NCBI GenBank assembly: GCA_003216915.1
Contig: QCIB01000002.1
Coordinates: forward strand, 1 to 64,000
DNA: 64,000 bases
From: Prochlorococcus sp. AG-402-I23
GTDB taxonomy: Bacteria > Cyanobacteriota > Cyanobacteriia > PCC-6307 > Cyanobiaceae
Direction: 5' to 3'
Below are positions 23,675-34,221 of the stretch, piece after piece. Position 1 is the first letter of the stretch; each line of letters opens with the position of its first letter. Made by a program: the position numbers and the translations under genes. The notes below the pieces were generated by a model. That model saw nothing but the letters and a program-made list of their open reading frames with translations, searched no databases and had not been told where the DNA came from.

Positions 23675-24505
23675 TTAAACAAAGTTTTCTAGAAGTTTTT
23701 CAGGTCCAAATTCCTTTAAATAATTAATATTCGATTTTTCAGTTACTAATAGATATCCTGCAAAACCTAAGCCGTTAATACTGAAACCATGAATATGATC
23801 TTTTTTTCTCTTTATAATAGCGATCCATTTATTAGTTATTAAAATATTGTAAGGATGTATTGGTTTCTTATCACTAATAGGGTCACCTAGTCCTAATTTC
23901 TTGCATAATTCTAAATAAAATTCAAAAAGAAAAGATGAATTTTCTAAAAAATTAAATTTGGATACTATGATATTTTTTTTAAGCTTACTATTTATATCTT
24001 GATATGAGTTCAACTCTAAAAACCACTTTTCTCTTGGGCATGATATCTCATCTCTAGTTCTACGCAGAAGTTGAAAATGCCTGTGTGGTTGACTTGCTCC
24101 CGCAATTGGAGAACTGTTGAAAAACCATAATCCACTAGTATCTTTATTAACTTGTTGGAGCGCTCTCCAATCATTAATATCTAACCATCCATTTTGAGGT
24201 TTCCATTTATTTGTAATAAGTAAAATATGGCCTTTTTGTACAGGGTACTTGTTTAATATTAATTGATGATTATAACCAATTTTATCAATTTCTAATATCT
24301 TTTCCCAAGGACAAAATGGATTCTGCTTAGGACCATAAATTTTTTTTTTATTAAATTTTGAAGTATCGAGTTTCCTAATTATGAAGTCGTCTTTTTCATA
24401 TAAATCGCTTGTAATAATATCAGTTTTGAGAGGATATAATGATTCATTATCAATTGATAATCGAGTTTGATCTAGTGCTTTTTTCCAATATATTTCTAAA
24501 CTCAT
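23675..24505 (-). CDS. Ap4A phosphorylase / ATP adenylyltransferase
   Basis: 276 residues of the HIT-like superfamily. The catalytic motif is GASQPHRHFQLL (about 137-148), with the histidine triad variant HxHxQ of Apa1/Apa2 enzymes. A QNPFCPWE segment and KYPVQKGHILLIT also match. It cleaves diadenosine tetraphosphate with phosphate to ATP and ADP, controlling a stress nucleotide. DUF2237 is the upstream gene on the same strand (49 bases apart). Confidence 0.85.
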   Translation of the reverse strand: MSLEIYWKKALDQTRLSIDNESLYPLKTDIITSDLYEKDDFIIRKLDTSKFNKKKIYGPKQNPFCPWEKILEIDKIGYNHQLILNKYPVQKGHILLITNKWKPQNGWLDINDWRALQQVNKDTSGLWFFNSSPIAGASQPHRHFQLLRRTRDEISCPREKWFLELNSYQDINSKLKKNIIVSKFNFLENSSFLFEFYLELCKKLGLGDPISDKKPIHPYNILITNKWIAIIKRKKDHIHGFSINGLGFAGYLLVTEKSNINYLKEFGPEKLLENFV

Positions 24506-24553
24506 TTAAAAAAATTTATAATAATTATTCTAAAAAAAAAAATAAATTTGTAA

Positions 24554-24937
24554 TTACTTTTTATTAAATTGATATTCTTTCAATTTTTCTAGAGGTACTG
24601 ATTCTAAGACTACAATATTTGTTGATTCTAATATGACTTTTGGTGCAAGACCGTCTAATAATGATTGTTTCCACCTATCAAGACAAATACACCAATGATC
24701 ACCATCCTTTAATCCTGGGAAGGAATAAATAGGCATAGGAGTTATTAAATCATTACCTTGTGATTTACTATATTTCAGGAAATTATCATCCATTACACAA
24801 CATATAGAATGATTCCCTCCATCATTTTTGTCATAGTTACAAAATCCATCTCTGAACCAGCCTGTCATAGGTGCACAACTACAAACTTCAATTTTTTCTC
24901 CTAGAACATTCAATTGATCTTGATTATTTGTGGTCAT
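24554..24937 (-). CDS. DUF2237 family protein
   Basis: 127 residues with the family landmarks NVLGEKIEVCSCAPMTGWFRDG and CVMDDNFLKYSKSQGNDL near the first half, then FPGLKDGDHWCICLDRW. Five conserved-looking cysteines could bind metal. The family is widespread but without a known function. It is probably co-transcribed with the Ap4A phosphorylase. Confidence 0.8.
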   Translation of the reverse strand: MTTNNQDQLNVLGEKIEVCSCAPMTGWFRDGFCNYDKNDGGNHSICCVMDDNFLKYSKSQGNDLITPMPIYSFPGLKDGDHWCICLDRWKQSLLDGLAPKVILESTNIVVLESVPLEKLKEYQFNKK

Positions 24938-25035
24938 AGATTTTTTAATAATAATAAAACACCAACAATTCTTTAAAAAAGGTTGACGAGTATGGGGGGT
25001 AAGGAGGTAATAATTCTAATAAGGTTTTTTTCATT

Positions 25036-25254
25036 ATGGATTGGGACTTTACTGCAAACATAGCATTTAAAGCTCTTTATGATGCTTTTAAGGATAGTGA
25101 TGAAACTTCCGCATTAGAATTTTTATCTAGTGATGGTGCTTCATTTTATCTTGAGTTAACACAGGACGCGGCGGGAGAGGGACTTGATTTAGGTGATAAT
25201 GAAACGATGGAAGAACTACAGGAAGAAATTATTGAATATTTAGAAAACAACTAA
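25036..25254 (+). CDS. 72-residue acidic protein, unknown function
   Basis: Reads MDWDFTANIAFKALYDAF and ends in a strongly acidic DNETMEELQEEIIEYLENN. It is soluble, net negative and likely all helical. Similar short acidic proteins exist in cyanobacteria, but I cannot name the family. It faces the metH gene tail-to-tail, 9 bases apart. Confidence 0.6.
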   Translation: MDWDFTANIAFKALYDAFKDSDETSALEFLSSDGASFYLELTQDAAGEGLDLGDNETMEELQEEIIEYLENN

Positions 25255-25263
25255 AGATATAGC

Positions 25264-28200
25264 TTAAGCGCTGAAATATTTAGCTTTTGAGTGTAGTGAA
25301 ATGATAGCTGTAGTACTTTGTTCTGGATGAAGCTGTTCAGATTCATCCATGGTCAAGTTTATTCTTTTTGCATCCAACAATGATAATTGTATGTTTGAAT
25401 CAGATACTTTAGGACATGCAGGATATCCAAAAGAATATCTAGCCCCTCTATATTTTTGAGCCAGTATTTCTCTATTTTTGTCTGGTTCTTCAGTCCTAAA
25501 ACCACATTCAATGCGAATTAATGCATGGACATACTCAGCTAGAGCTTCTGCTAATTGCACTGTAAGTCCATGGAATAATAAATAATCGCTATATTTATCA
25601 TCTTTAAATAATTTTTGAGAATATTCACTAGCTATATCGCCCATCGTTACTGCCTGCATAGGAAATATATCTATCGGTCTATCATTAATTAAATCACAAT
25701 AGAAATCAGCTATGCATAAATTATTTCCAGATTTTTGTCTTGGAAAATTAAATTGGGAAAGTTTATTTAATGATTTATCATCAAATATAAAAATACTATT
25801 ATCTTTTCTCCCGCATCTGAAATATCCATAAACTGCTTTGGGTGAAATTAGTTTTTTTTCTATAATTGTCTCTAACCATTTATCTAACAATGGTTTAGCA
25901 TATGAATCCAAATAGTTATTGTATTCATCTACGCTTTGGTTTTTTCCTTTTTTTATTTGCCATTGTCCGCTAAATAGAGATTTTGTATCTAAATAAAAAA
26001 TTAACTTATTTAAATCTATATCAACATCATTCAAGACTTTCGTACCCAAGAAAGGAGCTTGAATTGGTTCTTCTTCATTTATGAATTTAGATCTTATAAA
26101 ATTTTCTTTTAAATTTAATTTTGATGTCTCGGAATGTATAGATATTGATTTTTTAACAGCTTGAGAGTTGGATTTTGATGAGGCTAAATTAATATTTATT
26201 CCCTCATTATTAATGAACCCCTCTGTATTTGACCAATTACCCTTTTTTTTATTATCCATATATTCATTCATGAATTTAAGATCAGTGAACGCATCTTTTC
26301 CGTACAATATTTTCCCTTTATATATTTTGCTGCAGTCCTCATTTACAAATTTTGGAGTTAAGGCTGCGCCTCCTAATATTACTGGTACATTAATATCTTC
26401 ATTGTTAAAAGCCTCTAAATTATCTTTCATAAAAGCAGTTGATTTAACAAGTAATCCGCTCATAGCGATGCAATCGGCATTGTGCTTCTTTTGTGCATCT
26501 ATAATTGCTGAAACATCTTGCTTTATTCCTAGATTTATTACGTCATAACCATTATTTGTAAGTATTATGTCAACCAAATTTTTTCCAATATCATGAACAT
26601 CGCCTTTGACAGTTGCAATTAAGAGTTTTCCATTTGATATGTTTTCATCTACAGTTTCCATATGTGGTTCTAAAATTGAAACGGCAAATTTCATTGTTTC
26701 AGCGGATTGGAGTACAAATGGCAATTGCATTTGACCTGAGCCAAATAAATCTCCTACAACTTTCATCCCATCTAGTAAAAAAGTATTAATTATTTCAAGA
26801 GGTTTATATTTTTTTAACGCTTTATTTAATTTATCCTCTAAACCTATTTTTTCTCCATCAATAATATGATTTTTTAGACTTTCTTCCAGAGTTAGATTTT
26901 TATTTTCTGATGATGCTTTTTTGAAATCTTGAAGAGATAAATTTTGAAAAGCCTTTGTTAATTCTACTAATGGATCATAAATACAAATATCATCTTCAAA
27001 TTCTCTTTTGTCATATATCAAATCTAAGCAAAGCTTTTTAGTTTCTTCAGAAATTTTTGATAATGGCAAAATTTTATTTGGTGCAATGATAGCAGAGTCC
27101 AATCCTGCTTTAATGCATTCATCTAAAAATATTGAATTTAGATTAATTCTGGTTAATGGTGAAAGACCAAAACTAATGTTTGATATACCCAGTATGATAT
27201 GAATCTCTGGGAAATTTTCATGAATTTTTGATATAGCAGTAATTGTTTCTTTAGCGTTTAATCTATCTTCTTCTATCCCAGTAGATATTGGCAGAGCTAA
27301 TGGATCAAAAAAGAGCTCATAATCAGACAAACCACATTGTCTGGTTCTATTAATAGCTCGTTTAGCAATATCAAATTTTTTATCTGCATTCCTTGCCATT
27401 CCATCTTCATCAATAGTTCCGACAACAAGACCTGAACCATAGCCCAAGGCTAAATTTAGAACTTGATCAAACCTTTCATTACCGTCTTCGTAATTGGTTG
27501 AATTTATAATACATTTACCACCAGCTGACTTTAATCCACTTTCCATTTTGTCAGCATCTGTAGAGTCAATCATTAATGGCAAATTTATATTTGTAACTAG
27601 TCTTGAAGTTATTTCTTTCATATCATTCACTCCGTCTCTCCCCACATAATCAACATTCACATCAAGAACGTGTGCATTTTCTTTTTGTTGTTGCTTGGCA
27701 ATTGAAACTAGTCCATCCCAATCGTCATTATTTAACAACTCCCTTACCTTTTTGGATCCACTTGCATTTAATCTTTCTCCTACAATTAAGATAGAATTTT
27801 CTTGTTTGTAAGGTACAGAATTATATATTGATGATGCAGAAGGAATATAACCACTTAAATTGTTCTTACCATTTTTGTTAGGCCTTTCGTTATCAATAAT
27901 TTCATCGATTATTGAAGAAAGATATTTAATATGTTCAGGTGTTGTCCCACAACATCCACCTATTAATTGAACATTAAAGTCATATATAAAATTCATTAAC
28001 TGCATCTTTAATTCTATAGGCTTTAATCTGTAGTGAGCTACACCACCAATATTTTCAGGAAGTCCTGCATTGGGAATACAGCTTATAGCGAAGGGAGAAT
28101 TTTCAGACAAATATTTAATATGTTCCTTCATTTGTTCTGGACCAGTAGCACAATTTAGTCCAAGGATATCTATATTAAATGGCTCTAATATTGTTAATGC

Positions 28201-28830
28201 AGAGGCAATGTCAGATCCAACAAGCATAGTACCTGTTGTTTCCATTGTTATGGATACCATTATAGGTATATCTATATTTTTACTATCAAGTACTTCTTTA
28301 GATGCTAATAAGGCCGATTTTATTTGCAATACATCTTGACAAGTTTCAATTAAAAGAAGATCAACTCCTCCATCCGTAAGACCATATATTTGTTCTTTAT
28401 ATGATTGCTTTAATTCATCAAAATCTATATGTCCTAATGTGGGTAATTTAGTTGTTGGTCCAATTGAACCAGCAACAAATCTTGGCTTATTAACTGATGC
28501 ATATTTGGCAGCAGCTTTTTTTGCTATTATTGCAGCTTTTTTATTTATCTCATATGCCTTATCCGCAATATCGTATTCATCAAGAACTATTGATGAGGCT
28601 CCAAAAGTATTAGTTTCTATAACATGACAACCTGCTTCTAAGAATGAATTATGAACCTTTTCAACTACCTTTGGTGTGGATAAAACAAGGTTTTCATTAC
28701 AACCCTCTAATTCTTTTCCTCCAAATTCCTCTGCTGTAAGATTTAAGTTCTGAAAAGATGTTCCAGTACCCCCGTCAAAAATTATTAATGGCTTTTCATC
28801 TCTATGAAGATAGGTTCTGAAAGATTCCAT
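25264..28830 (-). CDS. metH: Cobalamin-dependent methionine synthase
   Basis: 1188 residues, full length for MetH: a homocysteine-binding barrel (about 1-325, zinc cysteines in LNCA and GGCCGTTPEH), a pterin-binding barrel (about 345-600, EIVGERLNASGSK-like start), a cap and B12 Rossmann domain (about 640-880; GDVHDIGKNL carries the cobalt-ligating His) and the C-terminal SAM reactivation domain (about 920-1188, RYSFGYPACP). It transfers methyl from 5-methyl-THF to homocysteine through cobalamin. It lies 17 bases after ilvE. Confidence 0.96.
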   Translation of the reverse strand: MESFRTYLHRDEKPLIIFDGGTGTSFQNLNLTAEEFGGKELEGCNENLVLSTPKVVEKVHNSFLEAGCHVIETNTFGASSIVLDEYDIADKAYEINKKAAIIAKKAAAKYASVNKPRFVAGSIGPTTKLPTLGHIDFDELKQSYKEQIYGLTDGGVDLLLIETCQDVLQIKSALLASKEVLDSKNIDIPIMVSITMETTGTMLVGSDIASALTILEPFNIDILGLNCATGPEQMKEHIKYLSENSPFAISCIPNAGLPENIGGVAHYRLKPIELKMQLMNFIYDFNVQLIGGCCGTTPEHIKYLSSIIDEIIDNERPNKNGKNNLSGYIPSASSIYNSVPYKQENSILIVGERLNASGSKKVRELLNNDDWDGLVSIAKQQQKENAHVLDVNVDYVGRDGVNDMKEITSRLVTNINLPLMIDSTDADKMESGLKSAGGKCIINSTNYEDGNERFDQVLNLALGYGSGLVVGTIDEDGMARNADKKFDIAKRAINRTRQCGLSDYELFFDPLALPISTGIEEDRLNAKETITAISKIHENFPEIHIILGISNISFGLSPLTRINLNSIFLDECIKAGLDSAIIAPNKILPLSKISEETKKLCLDLIYDKREFEDDICIYDPLVELTKAFQNLSLQDFKKASSENKNLTLEESLKNHIIDGEKIGLEDKLNKALKKYKPLEIINTFLLDGMKVVGDLFGSGQMQLPFVLQSAETMKFAVSILEPHMETVDENISNGKLLIATVKGDVHDIGKNLVDIILTNNGYDVINLGIKQDVSAIIDAQKKHNADCIAMSGLLVKSTAFMKDNLEAFNNEDINVPVILGGAALTPKFVNEDCSKIYKGKILYGKDAFTDLKFMNEYMDNKKKGNWSNTEGFINNEGININLASSKSNSQAVKKSISIHSETSKLNLKENFIRSKFINEEEPIQAPFLGTKVLNDVDIDLNKLIFYLDTKSLFSGQWQIKKGKNQSVDEYNNYLDSYAKPLLDKWLETIIEKKLISPKAVYGYFRCGRKDNSIFIFDDKSLNKLSQFNFPRQKSGNNLCIADFYCDLINDRPIDIFPMQAVTMGDIASEYSQKLFKDDKYSDYLLFHGLTVQLAEALAEYVHALIRIECGFRTEEPDKNREILAQKYRGARYSFGYPACPKVSDSNIQLSLLDAKRINLTMDESEQLHPEQSTTAIISLHSKAKYFSA

Positions 28831-28847
28831 TTTAGGTAAAAATCAAT

Positions 28848-29762
28848 TTATTGTAGAGAAATTCTTGTTACCCAATTATCATAGTCTTGAGAACGACCTT
28901 CTGTTATTTCTATAATCTTACTTTTTAATTTATTCGTTATTGGTCTTTCAACATTTAATTCAGTTGATTCAATTTTTTTAACTGGTGTAATTTTTGCTGC
29001 TGTACCAGTTAGAAAAACTTCATCTGCTATTAATAATTCTGTTTTATCAACAGGCCTTTCAATTACATTTAATCCAAATGATTTTGCTAATTCAATTACA
29101 CTAGCTCTTGTAATCCCCTCAAGGATATCTTGATCAACACCTGGAGTTATTAAGTCTCCATTTCTTACAATAAATAAATTCATACCACTAGCTTCGCTTA
29201 CCTTACCACTTGAATTTAACAGCAAGGCTTCATCAAAACCCGATAAACTAGCTTCTGTTTTAGCTAATGAACTAGTAATATAAGCTCCACTTATTTTTCC
29301 TCGCAATGGGAGAGATCTATCTTCTTGCCTGGTCCAACTACTCATTCTACAAGAAACACCATCTGGGGATAGATAATCTCCTAGTTCAATACAATAAATA
29401 AAGAAATCTGTTTCAATATTGTGTAACCTTGGAGCTATTCCTAAATCGCTTGTATATACAAATGGTCTTATATAAATAGGGTTTTTTGGCTTGTTTATTT
29501 TTATAACTTCTTCTAAGGCTTTAAAAATATAATCTTCAGAAATATCAGTTAAGAGTAATTTTGCACTTTGAGATAACCTTTTTATGTGTTTATCAGTTCT
29601 AAACAAAAGGAATTCATCTTTATTAGAAGGGTTAGGTATCGCTCTCATTCCTCCAAATGCTGCCGTACCATAATGTAGTGCATGAGTAGCTATTGATATT
29701 TTTGCTTCTTTAAATGGAATACATTTACCTTCGAACCAGGCGTATGGAAGAAATTCATGCAT
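28848..29762 (-). CDS. ilvE: Branched-chain amino acid aminotransferase
   Basis: 304 residues, class IV PLP fold. HALHYGTAAFGGMRA near 27-41, the PLP lysine in SSLAKTEASLSG (about 163-174) and EASGMNLFIV follow the IlvE pattern. It makes the last transamination for Val, Leu and Ile. IlvA, which begins Ile synthesis, is at the far right of the window. It probably shares an operon with metH, both being amino-acid genes on the minus strand. Confidence 0.94.
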   Translation of the reverse strand: MHEFLPYAWFEGKCIPFKEAKISIATHALHYGTAAFGGMRAIPNPSNKDEFLLFRTDKHIKRLSQSAKLLLTDISEDYIFKALEEVIKINKPKNPIYIRPFVYTSDLGIAPRLHNIETDFFIYCIELGDYLSPDGVSCRMSSWTRQEDRSLPLRGKISGAYITSSLAKTEASLSGFDEALLLNSSGKVSEASGMNLFIVRNGDLITPGVDQDILEGITRASVIELAKSFGLNVIERPVDKTELLIADEVFLTGTAAKITPVKKIESTELNVERPITNKLKSKIIEITEGRSQDYDNWVTRISLQ

Positions 29763-29834
29763 ATTTAATTTATTTAATTAAGGTAAACTTGTTTTATCCT
29801 ACTTACGTATTCTAAACCCTATTTATCTATAAAA

Positions 29835-32800
29835 ATGCACAGGATATTGAATATAGCAGGAAATGAAAAGAATAAGGATGATTTAATTGAGCAACCAGTT
29901 GCAGATTTTATTTTTATAACAAGTGTCAAAGCTGATTTAAATCTCTTATCGAACTTATTGTTAGAAAAAGAATTTTCTTCATTAAAAAATAATATTAGAG
30001 CTTTAGAAATTTCTAATTTAAATTCCTCAGCTCAAATAGATAATTACCTATTAAAAACAATTAATTATGCAAAAGTTGTCGTACTACGATTATTTGGAGA
30101 TAAAGGAACATGGAACTATGGAATTGAACAACTTTTAAATTGGCAAGCAGTTGATAAAAAAAGGAAGTTAGTAATCCTATCAGGTACCCTTGATCAGGAA
30201 GTTTCCTTATCTGAAATTAGTAGTATAGATAAAAATGTAGCATTAAATATTTCTAAATTACTAAGATCTGGAGGACTGGATAATTATAGAAAATTTCTTA
30301 ATTGTTTAAATTACCTAAAAAAAGATGAAACATTAATTCCTAATGAGTTTTTAAAAATTTCTTTTTATGAAGATCCTTATTTGTATGATTGGAAAATTGA
30401 AAAAGGAGAAAAGATAGGAATAATATCCTATAAATCGCTTTTTTTGGCTAATGAAATTGAAGTAAACGAAAAACTTAACTTGCAGTTAAGAAAGTGCGGA
30501 CTATCTCCTAAAACATTTTTTATTTCAACTCTAAAAGATCAAATTATTCAAAAGAAATTAATAGAAATTTTTAAAAAAGAAGACATAAAAATAATAATTA
30601 CCACAACTTCATTTTCTTCATCTCAAATTAAAAATAATGATTTAATTGAAAATTCTACAAATATTTTTACTTCTCTTAAAATCCCAATTTTACAGCTTCT
30701 TTCTTCAAATATATCAAAAAAAAATTGGTTAAATTCATCAATTGGAATGAATTCATCTGATTTATTAATGCAAATAATTATTCCCGAATTTGATGGAAGA
30801 ATTACTACCTCACCTTCTGCTTTTAAAGAAATAATATCAAAAGAGAATACACTTTACAGTGAAATTACTAGTTACAAAGCTGATCAAGTAGGGATTGAAT
30901 GGATTTCAAAATTTGCAACAAATTATGTGAAACTACAGAAACTTAATAATATTGATAAAAGAATTTGTTTAGTAATAAGTAATTATCCAGTAAAGAACGG
31001 TAGAATCGGAAATGGCGTTGGTCTAAATACACCATCTTCAATAATAAATATTCTTAATTGGTTAAAAGAAGAAGGTTATGACCTTGGATCTTGTAATTAT
31101 CCTCAAGATTCTTCGGAATTAATGTCAATGCTTATAAAAACTAGAACTAATGATATTGAATCTCAGAATAATAAACCATTAGATTACTTACCACTTAGTG
31201 ATTATTTAAAATATTGGAATTATTTAGAACATGCTCCAAAAAATACTATTATTAATCGTTGGGGTAAACCATCTGATGCGATCGATCTAGATAATGAAGG
31301 CTTCTCAATAAATGGTCTTAGATTTGGAAAAATAACATTATTGATTCAACCTCAACGTGGTTATGACGCTTACACTGATAGAGATATTCATTCTCCTGAT
31401 CTTCCACCTCCTCATAGATATTTAGCACAATATTTTTGGATTGAAAAAGTTTTTAATGCAAATGCTATATGCCATATTGGAAAACATGGGACTGTTGAAT
31501 GGTTACCTGGCAAATCTATAGGTCTCAGCAATAAATGTTTTCCAAATATTATTTGTCCAGCAATACCTAACATATATCCTTTTATTGTAAATGATCCTGG
31601 AGAAGGATCCCAAGCTAAAAGAAGAACTGCTGCGACAATTATTGATCATTTAACCCCTCCTTTGGATAGGTCAGAATTATATGGAAAATATTCAATATTA
31701 GAAAATTATTTAGACGAATATTTTGAAGCAAAATTATTAAATTCTAATCGTATTGAGATAATAGAAAAATCTATTTTTGAATTAATTAAAAAAGATTTTA
31801 GTGAAATTACTTTAAAGAATAAAAATATTCAAATAGAAGAAATTGATTCCTTTCTTTGCAAAATTAAAGAATCTCAAATTAGAACAGGTTTACATGTATT
31901 TGGCAATAGGCAGAATGATATTAATGAAATAAATTTATTCTTGTGTATTGCAAGAGTACCAAATGCCAACCGAATTGGTGTTATTCAATATATAGCAAAA
32001 AATTTAAAACTGGATTTGAACCCTTGGACAAATAAATATGATCAAAAGTTAACTGAAAAGGATAAAAAATTATTATTGAGGTTTTCAAACAAAAAAATCT
32101 TAAATTTTAGAATGGCTATTGAGTTTTTGGAACAACAAGCAAAATATATTATATATTTGTTTTTTTACAAAAAGAAAAACAATATAAACTATTTAGAAAA
32201 ATATAAAAATCAGAAAATAATAGACTATTTCTTTAATGATAAAAAACATAATAATTATTTTTTATTATTAAAAAATGAGATACTAAATCCAATCATTAAT
32301 TCTTCATATAATGAAAAATTATCATTTATTAATTCATTAAATGGCAAATATGTAAAAAGTGGTCCATCTGGAGCCCCTACGAGAGGTAAAACTGAAGCTT
32401 TACCCACTGGTAAAAATTTCTTTTCAGTTGATGCGAGAGGATTGCCAACTGAATCAGCATGGAGTGTAGGTTGCAAATCTGCGTCTCAAATTATTGATTT
32501 ATACAAACAAGAAAATGGAGAAGATTTAAAAAATATAGCAATATCTGTATGGGCAACATCCACCATGCGCAATGGTGGAGAAGACATTTGTCAAATATTA
32601 TATTTATTAGGTGTACAACCTATTTGGGATGGACCCTCAAGAAGAGTAGTTGACTTAGAAATCATCCCTTTATCTGTTCTCGATAGGCCAAGAGTAGATG
32701 TAACATTAAGGATTTCGGGAATGTTCAGAGATGCATTTCCTCAGTTAGTCAAATTAACTTCTAAAGCAATAAATCAAATATCTAATCTTAATGAGAATGA

Positions 32801-33572
32801 TAAATTTAACCCTCTTGCTGGGGCTTTAAAGGATGGTGATCCAATTAATCGTATATTTGGGTCAGCACCAGGTTCATATGGAGCTGGTCTACAAGAACTA
32901 ATTTCAAATTCTAATTGGGAAAATATAGATGATTTTGGAGAATCTTTTCTTAATTGGAGTAAGTGGATTTATAGTGATAATCTTGAACCTATAGAGGATA
33001 AAAAATCATTAGAAAATGCTCTTAAAAATGTGCAGTTAGTTGTTCATAACCAGGATAATAAGGAACATGATATTTTAGATTCTGATGACTATTATCAGTT
33101 TCAGGGTGGTTTATCTTCAGCCGTGAAAAAATTGAGTGGTAAATTACCTGAAATGTATCATGGTGATTTATCTAAATTTGGATTATCTAAAATTTCAAAA
33201 TTACAAGATGAAATTAATAAAGTTGTTATTTCAAGAATACTTAACCCTAAATGGATAAATGGAATGAAGGATAATGGTTATAAAGGAGCTTTTGAATTTT
33301 CAGCGACACTAGATTACTTATATGCTTTTGATGCTTCTACTGAAGTAGTGTCAGATTGGTGTTATGAGGAAGTTTATAAATCATGGTTATGTGATCGTGA
33401 TCTTAGGAATTTCTTTCTAGAAAATAATCCATGGGCTTTAAGAGATATTGCACAAAGATTTCTTGAAATTGTCAATAGAAAAATGTGGAATGATTGTTCA
33501 TCTGATGTCATAGAAAATTTAAAGAACATAATTATTAATACTGATTCAATAATTGAAAAAAACGAATTTTGA
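29835..33572 (+). CDS. cobN: Cobaltochelatase subunit CobN
   Basis: 1245 residues, the size of CobN. Recognisable blocks include PQRGYDAYTDRDIHSPDLPP, HIGKHGTVEWLPGKS, the GPSGAPTRGKTEALPTGKNF segment and SVWATSTMRNGGEDICQILY near the middle and late parts. With CobS and CobT it inserts Co2+ in the aerobic corrin pathway. The related ChlH/BchH (Mg-chelatase) is similar, but CobN is longer-spaced and the context includes cobU and metH. It is divergent from ilvE. Confidence 0.9.
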   Translation: MHRILNIAGNEKNKDDLIEQPVADFIFITSVKADLNLLSNLLLEKEFSSLKNNIRALEISNLNSSAQIDNYLLKTINYAKVVVLRLFGDKGTWNYGIEQLLNWQAVDKKRKLVILSGTLDQEVSLSEISSIDKNVALNISKLLRSGGLDNYRKFLNCLNYLKKDETLIPNEFLKISFYEDPYLYDWKIEKGEKIGIISYKSLFLANEIEVNEKLNLQLRKCGLSPKTFFISTLKDQIIQKKLIEIFKKEDIKIIITTTSFSSSQIKNNDLIENSTNIFTSLKIPILQLLSSNISKKNWLNSSIGMNSSDLLMQIIIPEFDGRITTSPSAFKEIISKENTLYSEITSYKADQVGIEWISKFATNYVKLQKLNNIDKRICLVISNYPVKNGRIGNGVGLNTPSSIINILNWLKEEGYDLGSCNYPQDSSELMSMLIKTRTNDIESQNNKPLDYLPLSDYLKYWNYLEHAPKNTIINRWGKPSDAIDLDNEGFSINGLRFGKITLLIQPQRGYDAYTDRDIHSPDLPPPHRYLAQYFWIEKVFNANAICHIGKHGTVEWLPGKSIGLSNKCFPNIICPAIPNIYPFIVNDPGEGSQAKRRTAATIIDHLTPPLDRSELYGKYSILENYLDEYFEAKLLNSNRIEIIEKSIFELIKKDFSEITLKNKNIQIEEIDSFLCKIKESQIRTGLHVFGNRQNDINEINLFLCIARVPNANRIGVIQYIAKNLKLDLNPWTNKYDQKLTEKDKKLLLRFSNKKILNFRMAIEFLEQQAKYIIYLFFYKKKNNINYLEKYKNQKIIDYFFNDKKHNNYFLLLKNEILNPIINSSYNEKLSFINSLNGKYVKSGPSGAPTRGKTEALPTGKNFFSVDARGLPTESAWSVGCKSASQIIDLYKQENGEDLKNIAISVWATSTMRNGGEDICQILYLLGVQPIWDGPSRRVVDLEIIPLSVLDRPRVDVTLRISGMFRDAFPQLVKLTSKAINQISNLNENDKFNPLAGALKDGDPINRIFGSAPGSYGAGLQELISNSNWENIDDFGESFLNWSKWIYSDNLEPIEDKKSLENALKNVQLVVHNQDNKEHDILDSDDYYQFQGGLSSAVKKLSGKLPEMYHGDLSKFGLSKISKLQDEINKVVISRILNPKWINGMKDNGYKGAFEFSATLDYLYAFDASTEVVSDWCYEEVYKSWLCDRDLRNFFLENNPWALRDIAQRFLEIVNRKMWNDCSSDVIENLKNIIINTDSIIEKNEF

Positions 33573-33573
33573 A

Positions 33574-34221
33574 TTATCTGCCTAATAGTGATAGTCCATG
33601 ACTATCTGTTCCGCATGTTTTTAGCATTGAATATTTATCTGCTAATTTATCTATTTCTGAACATACAAATAAACTAGGATTCCATATTTCATTAAGTTCA
33701 TAATCGTACCAAACTTCTATTCCATCAATACCTTGTATTTTAGCCTCTGGAATTAATTTATAAAAGGGAATCCTGTACCTCGCTGGATGTGCAAGAAATG
33801 ATAAACCACCAGCTAAATTTATTGCTTTAATAACTGTTTTAATATTTAAATCATTACCTATTGGAGATTCTCCAAGGATGTAGGGATTTAGGTATCTACT
33901 TTTAATATCTATTCCTAATCCAATTACATGTACTAAACATCCTAGAATCAAACAATTAATTTCTATTCCGGAAATTAATGTAAGCGAATCTTTAGGGTAA
34001 TTATTGAGTATATTATTTTTTTTTATATATTCATGAGCTTTAATTGTATGATGATCGGTAATTGATAAAAATTTCAAGTTATTTTTATAAGCTTGTTCTA
34101 AAAGTTCATGCGGTTCTAGACTTCCATCACTAAATTTTGTATGAATGTGAAAATTAATATTTTTAGGACAACTATATTTATTAATATTGGAAGTTAATTT
34201 TATTAAGTCTTCCTTATTCAT
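33574..34221 (-). CDS. PHP-domain phosphoesterase
   Basis: 215 residues with the PHP metal-binding motifs FHIHTKFSDGSLEP (HxH, about 22-35), SITDHHT (about 53-59), a GIEINC strand, AHPAR and a final CGTDSHG. It should bind two or three divalent metals and hydrolyse a phosphate ester, as in YciV/Trp-operon-associated PHP proteins; the substrate is unknown. The ATG overlaps the hemJ stop by 8 bases, so the genes are co-transcribed. Confidence 0.82.
   Translation of the reverse strand: MNKEDLIKLTSNINKYSCPKNINFHIHTKFSDGSLEPHELLEQAYKNNLKFLSITDHHTIKAHEYIKKNNILNNYPKDSLTLISGIEINCLILGCLVHVIGLGIDIKSRYLNPYILGESPIGNDLNIKTVIKAINLAGGLSFLAHPARYRIPFYKLIPEAKIQGIDGIEVWYDYELNEIWNPSLFVCSEIDKLADKYSMLKTCGTDSHGLSLLGR

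Noticed and set aside
24983-25013. TTGACG ... TAATAA as promoter of the 72-residue acidic protein
   Set aside because: Spacing of about 19 bases and a poor -10 box; not convincing.
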